Positions 50,630-56,290 of a stretch of DNA of 64,000 nucleotides are shown here, piece after piece. Within the stretch, counting starts at the first letter, position 1. Each line of letters opens with the position of its first letter. The stretch is from Ectothiorhodospiraceae bacterium BW-2 (lineage in GTDB: Bacteria; Pseudomonadota; Gammaproteobacteria; Thiohalomonadales; Thiohalomonadaceae), in contig CP032507.1 of the NCBI GenBank assembly GCA_008375315.1, positions 3,930,071 to 3,994,070 of the forward strand, written 5' to 3'. The notes under the pieces were generated by a model that was not told the DNA's origin, did not search any database, and saw only the letters and a program-made list of their open reading frames with translations. The position numbers and the translations under genes were made by a program.

Positions 50630-52325
50630 CAGCAATTCAGGGGCAGCTCCATAACCGACTAACTTCATAAACTTACATTGGCAAAAAAATTATTTTTTCC
50701 AGCAAAAATAGCCCATATATCTCCAATTTTGAGAGGTAACCGCATGTCAACTGCACGAAAATCAGCTTCGAACCAATCCGTCCGGTCTAAAAAAAGAATC
50801 GGAATAAACGTAAATTACAGCGCAAAGATGTCGTCTATCAACTCCACCTGACCATCACACACTTCTTTCCTGCTCTCTTTGAGCAGATGAGAGAGCTGGA
50901 TGAGTGCCGGACATCTACTAATTATGATTTGGCGGCTCTTATTACGGCCTGCATTGCCATGTTTCTCTTTAAAGCCGGTTCTCGTAATGAAATGAATAAT
51001 CTGCGCGAAGAGAAACGCTTTCGCAAAAACTACCAGCGGTTGTTCAAAATGCCGCTACCTCATATGGATACCGTCGATAATGTCATGCGACAACTCACGG
51101 AGGATCAACTGCAAAAACTGACTCAATCCATGGTTAGGGCGCTGTTGAAAAAGAAGATATTCCACAATCAACGGCTGTTTGGTGAATGGTTTGTCATTGC
51201 GGTGGATGCGAGCGGGATTCATAGTTTTACAGAGTGTCCCCATGAACAGGCGCTGCACAAAGACTACAGCAGCGGTAAAAGTAGCTGGCATAACATGGTT
51301 TTAGAGGCCAAACTGATTACCGCTAACGGCTTCGCCATCTCCATTGCCACAGAGTGGCTGGAAAACCCCGAAGAGGGCAACTATGACAAACAGGATTGTG
51401 AGCGTAAGGCATTCAAACGCCTAGCAAAAAAGTTGAAATCGGCGTTTCCGCGTCTACCCATCTGTCTGGTTGCCGATGGACTCTATCCTTATCAGGGATT
51501 CTTCGAAATTTGCTCAGAGTATGGTTGGGGCTGGATAGTCACCTTCAAGGATGGCAATCTGCCATCTGTTTGGGAAGAGGTTAAATCCTTGTGCCAGTTA
51601 ACATCCGGCAATCAACGAAAAATCATTCTACGGCAACAGGATAATGTCATTGAGCAAAACTATACATGGATTAACGATATTGACTATCATGGCGTGAAAC
51701 TACACTGGCTGGAATGCATAGAGACAACCACCGACAAAGAGGGGCAGATAATTGAAAATCGGTTCGTTCACATTAGCTCCTATCCCATCAACTGGAATAC
51801 GGCACCGGAATTGAGCCGTACCGGACGCTTACGCTGGAAAATAGAGAACGAAGGCTTTAATACCCAAAAAAATCATGGATATGCATTAGAGCACAAATTT
51901 TCACGGGTGAGTTATCTGGCGACCAAGAATTACTACCAGTGCTTGCAAATAGCTCACATCATCAATCAGTTACTGGTATTTAGCAAGACATTTCAAAGTG
52001 TTATGCAGGGGAAGATGACCTTAAAGCGCATCTGGGGAAAGATGATTGCCGTTATGACTGAACGAAAACTGTCGGTAACGAAATTAGCCCAACTCACCGG
52101 GCGCCCCTGCCAGATTCGACTCATCAATTAAAAGACGATGGAGATCCCCGCTCCGAAATTCGGGATAACCCTCATTACACACTGGAGACAAGCTCACTCA
52201 ACACCGCTGTACAATTTGAAATAGTTGACTTTTCAACAAGGAAATGTTGAGAAGAGGGGGGGTATTGTCGCCAAGAAAGCAAGGCTATGTAGTGATGCTG
52301 GTTTGGCGGTGACTCTGAATTGCTG
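50630..52325 (+). mobile_element. Insertion sequence, 1696 bp, 8-bp target duplication
   Basis: The ends are defined by CAGCAATTCAG at 50630-50640 and its reverse complement at 52315-52325. Imperfect matching continues inward to about 28 bases (the next bases GGGCAGCTCCATAACC and AGTCACCGCCAAACC agree at most positions). The direct duplication ATTATCGC flanks the element. It carries one DDE transposase gene on the plus strand. I cannot assign the IS family with certainty. The insertion lies inside VR2 of a DGR target gene. Confidence 0.92.
50744..52131 (+). CDS. IS transposase (DDE type), probable -1 frameshift near its start
   Basis: The main ORF (from ATG 50887, 414 residues) has DDE-type motifs: VIAVDASGIHSF, CLVADGLYPYQG and WKIENEGFNTQKNHGY. 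Sequence upstream in the same frame (LQRKDVVYQLHLTITHFFPALFEQM) clearly belongs to the protein but has no start before a stop at 50788. A good start does exist at ATG 50744, with a GAGAGG ribosome site, in the other frame; it reads MSTARKSASNQ and meets the main frame by a -1 shift on the A7G run at 50789-50796. Programmed slippage, common in IS elements, or a simple mutation would both explain this. The coordinates given include the upstream piece. Confidence 0.82.
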
Positions 52326-52805
52326 ATTATCGCGATTGTCGTTGACATCGTCGCCATAGCTGAAGTAGAGTTGCCACGCATTGAAAGAGTTGAAAGCGTA
52401 CGGCGACGAACTCCAGTAAACGCTGGTGCCATTATTGGGAAACAGGGTTTCGTTAATCGCCGGGCTGACACACGCCTCCTCCACCAGTGATGCCAGTTCG
52501 GTAATATTGGGCAGACGCCAGTCACTATAACCGGCAAAGCCGCCACTGCTGTTAAGCGTTTGCGGCCTTTGTAGCGCAGCATCCCAGGTCATTGAGGCGG
52601 CGCTACCACTGCCACAGTCACTGCCACTGAGCCCCACGGCGCACTGTTGCCACATCAACCCCGTCTGCAGGTCGGTGACAGTGCCATCGCCATTGGCGCT
52701 GTAGCGGCTATCGGGAGCGGTCGGTGTGATATCGTCAATACAGCTTTGGGCGACACTGTTTTGGATGACAAGTAGTAACAGCAGCGGGGAGAGGATGCGA
52801 AACAT
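52233..52805 (-). CDS. 5' part of giant DGR target: secreted DUF1566 (C-type lectin-like) domain, severed by the IS
   Basis: Start chosen at ATG 52805 (MFRILSPLLLLLVIQNSVAQ, a signal peptide), preceded by a GGAG ribosome site overlapping the end of the reverse transcriptase gene; a TTG five codons upstream is less likely. The DUF1566/Lcl domain shows TGLMWQQC, GYSDWRLPNITELASLV and YWSSSPYAFNSFNAW. Genuine sequence ends at 52326; the last residues (QFRVTAKPASLH onward) are read from the IS. Joining 52326 to 50621 gives DNRDNSYRVRLVRAGQYFGN in frame with the giant ORF, 2892 residues in total. Confidence 0.88.
   Translation of the reverse strand: MFRILSPLLLLLVIQNSVAQSCIDDITPTAPDSRYSANGDGTVTDLQTGLMWQQCAVGLSGSDCGSGSAASMTWDAALQRPQTLNSSGGFAGYSDWRLPNITELASLVEEACVSPAINETLFPNNGTSVYWSSSPYAFNSFNAWQLYFSYGDDVNDNRDNQQFRVTAKPASLHSLAFLATIPPLFSTFPC
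52326..52333. repeat. Target-site duplication, right (ATTATCGC)
   Basis: This is the right copy of the eight bases duplicated on IS insertion; the left copy is at 50622-50629. Confidence 0.92.
52334..52416 (-). other. DGR variable repeat VR2, 5' part
   Basis: These 83 bases align without gaps to TR 54417-54499 with 12 differences, every one at a position where the TR coding strand has A. Together with 50593-50629 it makes 120 bases, the TR length. It encodes the WSSSPYAFNSFNAW to DVNDNR stretch of the DUF1566 domain. Confidence 0.95.
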
Positions 52806-52807
52806 GA

Positions 52808-54370
52808 CTATAGGCTCCAAGGGGTTGAAACAGGGGGGAGTTGTTCAGTTAAAGGGATTCCCGGGTGAATCAGGCGGGTATAGCGGCGCTTTAGTCCGCA
52901 GCGCAAATAGCCCGCCTCCACCACCAGCCGATAGCCGATACCCGCCTGCTCTAACAGATAGCGTATCGGCATTAGCTTAGGGTGCTCCGGCTCTAACGGT
53001 TCGGGCAAGCGAGTTAGCAGCGTTAGCGTGGCATTAAAAGGGGGGCGCGTCTCACTATCGAGCGACCTATGTAACCTATTAGCCAGCAGGCGGGCGTGGC
53101 GGTTAAAGAGTTGCAGCGTGTTACCAACCTGCATTAGCACCAAAAAACGCGGTGTTTGGCGGGCAACAAAGTGCCACTGCTGCTTAAGGGAGAGCGCCTT
53201 GCTCGCCTGCCAGCGAGGATAGAGCTTTGCCCCACGCTCATCATAAGCAAGCAGATAGCGTAACCACGGAAACCGCTGCCAAATGCGCTGCTGTAAATGG
53301 TAGCTATTAGCGTGACGGCAATGGCCTAAGTAGCTAGCCATCACCGACCGCAATGATTCGAGCTGAGCCAAATTAAACTGTAGCGGCTGCCTCGCTTCGA
53401 GCTGTTGCAGTTTTTCGCGCCAGTTTCCCACTACCCGCCGCCGCACTAAACGATAATTAGGACGAACAATATAGCCCAAAAAATCGGCCCCATCTCTTAG
53501 CGGTTTTGCCGTCGCTCCGTGCTTGAGTGCCAACCCTAGTCGCTGATGAACAAACTGCTCAATAACGACCTGCCACTCCAGAAGCTGTTGCCGGTCAGGA
53601 TGAAGCAGCACAAAATCATCAACAAACCGCAGGTAGTAGCGGCATTTGAGCTGATGTTTAATGTATTGGTCTAGCTCATTCAGATAAACATTGGCAAAAA
53701 ACTGGCTTGTCAGATTACCAATAGGCAACCCCCGTTCCTCACCCGCCTCACTCAGGCGTTTATGCTTAGGGACTTGTGCATACGCCGCCAGAGCGCCACG
53801 ATAGTGGGCGTGATAGGCGGGATTCCCGGTTAATAGAGTGCGAGTTAACCAAAGTAGCTGTTGCCGTAACACTGGCTCATCTACCCGTCGTTGTAGCTGC
53901 CGCTCAACAAGCGCGTAGAGTCGCCGCCGATGGATGGTATTAAAAAAGTTGGCAATATCGAGCTGCAGAAACCAACCGCCCCCTTGCGCTTGCAGCGAAC
54001 GCATAAAGTGCTGCAATCGTTCAACGGCTTTGTGCGTCCCCTTCTCTTTACGATTGGAGTAGAGGTCATATATCCATATCGGCTCATACAACCGCTCTAG
54101 CTGGGGCACCAGCAGATGGTGCACAACCCGGTCGGCAAAGGCTGCGGCATGAATCTCTCGCGCCTTAGGTTTTTTGACCACAAAACAGTAAGAGGTGGAG
54201 GGGGTATATTGCCACTGCTGACACTGCTGCTGTGTCGCTAGCAGATTATCGAATAGCTGCATATCGTAACGCTGGGCATCGCGACTGCCTCGCTTGCGGC
54301 GGCGACAGTTTTCATACGCTTGCCAAAACGCTTGCAACGAGAAGAGCTCGCACTCTGCCGGCATCACCAT
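52808..54370 (-). CDS. DGR reverse transcriptase with C-terminal MutS-I-like extension
   Basis: A 520-residue protein. Reverse transcriptase motifs: LQLDIANFFNTI (catalytic Asp near 136), GLPIGNLTSQFFANVYLNELD with the DGR-type IGxxxSQ signature, and YLRFVDDFVLLH (catalytic DD near 250). DGR enzymes copy TR RNA with errors at adenines and deliver the product to VRs with help from Avd. The region after about 400 is extra for the family. It reads PRFLVLMQVGNTLQLFNRHA, then GIGYRLVVEAGYL, then RRYTRLIHPG, resembling MutS domain I from start to end. MutS-like accessory proteins are known near some DGRs; here the domain appears fused. The gene starts ten bases after TR. Confidence 0.93.
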   Translation of the reverse strand: MVMPAECELFSLQAFWQAYENCRRRKRGSRDAQRYDMQLFDNLLATQQQCQQWQYTPSTSYCFVVKKPKAREIHAAAFADRVVHHLLVPQLERLYEPIWIYDLYSNRKEKGTHKAVERLQHFMRSLQAQGGGWFLQLDIANFFNTIHRRRLYALVERQLQRRVDEPVLRQQLLWLTRTLLTGNPAYHAHYRGALAAYAQVPKHKRLSEAGEERGLPIGNLTSQFFANVYLNELDQYIKHQLKCRYYLRFVDDFVLLHPDRQQLLEWQVVIEQFVHQRLGLALKHGATAKPLRDGADFLGYIVRPNYRLVRRRVVGNWREKLQQLEARQPLQFNLAQLESLRSVMASYLGHCRHANSYHLQQRIWQRFPWLRYLLAYDERGAKLYPRWQASKALSLKQQWHFVARQTPRFLVLMQVGNTLQLFNRHARLLANRLHRSLDSETRPPFNATLTLLTRLPEPLEPEHPKLMPIRYLLEQAGIGYRLVVEAGYLRCGLKRRYTRLIHPGIPLTEQLPPVSTPWSL

Positions 54371-54379
54371 CGATACGCT

Positions 54380-54499
54380 CCGGCACGCACCAACCGCACG
54401 CGATAACTATTATTGCGATTGTTGTTGTTATCGTTGCCATTGTTGAAGTTGAGTTGCCACGCATTGTTAGAGTTGTTAGCGTTCGGCGACGAACTCCAG
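54380..54499 (-). ncRNA. DGR template repeat (TR)
   Basis: These 120 bases lie between avd and the reverse transcriptase and align without gaps to VR1 (55101-55220) and to the rejoined VR2. All 24 differences are at template adenines (36 of the 120 TR positions are A on the coding strand); 14 are A-to-T, 10 are A-to-G, none A-to-C. Read as protein it would be packed with Asn codons (NANNSNNAW, NNGNDNNNNRNN), the usual DGR design in which AAC or AAT codons are diversified. It is expected to act as RNA; the short frame across it is not thought to be translated. Confidence 0.95.
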
Positions 54500-54659
54500 C
54501 TTGCCCCACCACTTAAAGGCGACACCCCCATCCTAAAGGTAGGTGATGCCACACAGTCTATACCCCAAAGGGTGGATGAGGCGCACAGTATCTCGGCACA
54601 CCCGCCGGGTTTAATAGACCCCGCAGTTCTGACCGTGACCGCCAACCGTGACAGACTCA
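54500..54659. other. Spacer between avd and TR
   Basis: These 160 bases follow the avd stop. They are probably transcribed as the upstream flank of the TR RNA, which in known DGRs is needed for cDNA synthesis. No gene is recognised. Confidence 0.5.
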
Positions 54660-55031
54660 TCACTGTTGACGACCATTTTGGGCAGCGTGCAGATGACGCA
54701 ACCACCCTCCACTCTGTTTACCCACGCTCACAGCTAATTCGACGCAGCGCTGAAACTGGGCAAAATTTTGAAATGCTTTTAACGATTTGGCTAGCTGAAT
54801 CATGACCTTTAACTCATCCACTTCCAAGCTTAACTGCTCAATGTGTTGCGGCTGCTGAGGTCTCTGGTTAGCCGCTAACACAATTTGACGACAGAGCGCC
54901 ATCGCCTGACGGCGCATATCGGTGCCGATAGCATATTTATGGTAACGAGGAAAGCGAGCCACCGCCTGCTCTATCTCCAAAAGTAGCTGGTTAGCATCAC
55001 GCCATATTGGCAATTTTAAATGATGTGCCAT
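54660..55031 (-). CDS. avd: DGR accessory variability determinant Avd
   Basis: A 123-residue basic, all-helical protein of the Avd/four-helix-bundle family, with the typical ARFPRYHKYAIGTDMRRQAM segment (about 25-45). Avd pentamers bind the reverse transcriptase and TR RNA. It sits between target 1 and TR, as in the Bordetella phage and many bacterial DGRs. The ATG has a GGGGTG ribosome site. Confidence 0.92.
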   Translation of the reverse strand: MAHHLKLPIWRDANQLLLEIEQAVARFPRYHKYAIGTDMRRQAMALCRQIVLAANQRPQQPQHIEQLSLEVDELKVMIQLAKSLKAFQNFAQFQRCVELAVSVGKQSGGWLRHLHAAQNGRQQ

Positions 55032-55093
55032 TATTTCACCCCAATAACCATGATTCTAGTAAAACATACCGCCATAACCGCTAAATAGCCAAA

Positions 55094-55801
55094 TTACTGT
55101 CCGGCACGCACCAACCGCACGCGATAACTATTATTGCGATTGAAGTTGTCATCGTTGCCATTGATGAAGTTGAGTAGCCACGCATAGCCAGAGCCGTTAG
55201 CGTACGGCGACGAACTCCAGTAAGCGCTACCAACCGCATTAGGAAAATAGGCACTATCGATAGCAGGATTGACACGACCATAGTTAACAATGGAACGCAG
55301 CTCCTCTTTGGAGGGGACGCGCCAGTCACTATAGCCGCAAAAACTGGCGTTATTAGCACCATCCACCAGTGCATCCCAGTCGTCATAACGGGGGCCAAAA
55401 GTGCTGCCATCGCTTAAGCGTGCCGTTTTGCCCCCCCAGCGATAGGTATTGTCTTTATCGTGGATGCCACCATCGTCGGTTTTGACCTCCCACATCAGAC
55501 CGGTGACATTATCTTTAACACAACTCCACTCAGTCGCACTGGCGGATAGCTCTTCGCCGGTGGCGCTGATTTTGGTAAAACTAAATCCGGCGTGGCCATT
55601 GCTATCATCATTAGTTGCAGGGTCAGCATCGCGACCGTGGGAGCAGTCCTGCTCGGTGACCGTTTCACCGATGCAGGTGGCGTTGTTGCCGGATGAGTAG
55701 TTACCCCCCCAAGTGATACCGGTATCGTTAAGGGGTTGAGTGAACCACTCAGCGTGGAGTGTAAAGGGAATGAGCAGCAGATAGAGCACGACGGCAGGCA
55801 T
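55094..55801 (-). CDS. DGR target protein 1: secreted DUF1566 domain carrying VR1
   Basis: A 235-residue protein with a short signal peptide (VVLYLLLIPFTLHA) and one DUF1566/Lcl C-type-lectin-like domain: TGLMWEVKTDDG, GYSDWRVPSKEELRSIV, YWSSSPYANGSGYAW, ending NNSYRVRLVRAGQ. The diversified residues lie in its C-terminus, the normal place for a DGR target. The stop is a TAA immediately after GQ; target 2 has TAC there and continues as YFGN, and the following 15 or so bases are also similar, so this may be a truncated relative of a longer protein. It is first in the presumed target-avd-TR-RT operon. Confidence 0.93.
   Translation of the reverse strand: MPAVVLYLLLIPFTLHAEWFTQPLNDTGITWGGNYSSGNNATCIGETVTEQDCSHGRDADPATNDDSNGHAGFSFTKISATGEELSASATEWSCVKDNVTGLMWEVKTDDGGIHDKDNTYRWGGKTARLSDGSTFGPRYDDWDALVDGANNASFCGYSDWRVPSKEELRSIVNYGRVNPAIDSAYFPNAVGSAYWSSSPYANGSGYAWLLNFINGNDDNFNRNNSYRVRLVRAGQ
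55101..55220 (-). other. DGR variable repeat VR1
   Basis: These 120 bases align without gaps to TR with 11 differences, all at template adenines. The 3' 42 coding bases (55101-55142) are identical to TR and include the homing-initiation end. Amino-acid outcome: Asn positions of TR become Tyr, Gly, Ile, Asp, Phe and others in the ligand-facing part of the DUF1566 fold. Confidence 0.96.
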
Positions 55802-56290
55802 GGTGTAGGTCTCTTTGGGTAATTAACAGGAGAGCGGCCATTCTACCTGTCATAGGCTTAATAAAACAACCCCTATATCTGCATGCCTACGCCGGAGCAT
55901 GGGAAGCAGAAAAGCGCCTACCGTAGGTCGGATTAGCACGGTGTAACCCGATAACCGTACCAACCCGCCCTTCAGACCGCGCCAAACTAGGGGGGATGTC
56001 GGGTTTCGTAGGGGCGGGTTTGAAACCCGCCCCTACACGCCGTGGATTACCGGAAGTAGCATGGGTCGTCTCAAAAGCACGATTTGAATCACGCTTGGCA
56101 GGAGGGGCTGCAACGGTTACGACAAAAATCGTAAGGAGAGTTATGGTTGGCAAGTGATTAGCTTTAAGACTACAATCTAGCCTGCTATCTACTCAGTGCC
56201 ATCTGAGTGGCTGAGTGCTACAGCGACAGCCTTACGATAGCCGTTATCAGACTCGAAGTAACTCTGGATTATTATCTTTAACAAAGTCAA
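55802..56290. other. Divergent intergenic region with dispersed repeats
   Basis: About 490 bases separate divergent genes. It contains an imperfect palindrome around TCGGATTAGCACGG (55928-55953) of a type often dispersed in proteobacterial genomes, and the 105-base repeat copy B (56003-56107). No clear promoter for either neighbour is evident, although one must serve the DGR operon. Confidence 0.6.
56003..56107. repeat. Dispersed intergenic repeat, copy B
   Basis: This is 105 bases with three mismatches to 42257-42361 and the same leading palindrome (56008-56036). It lies in the spacer between the DGR operon and the next secreted-protein gene. Confidence 0.85.

Noticed and set aside
54364-54705. 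113-codon minus-strand frame across TR
   Set aside because: It has no ribosome site or signal peptide, its upstream part is unrelated to DUF1566, and TR positions in DGRs are normally transcribed but not translated.
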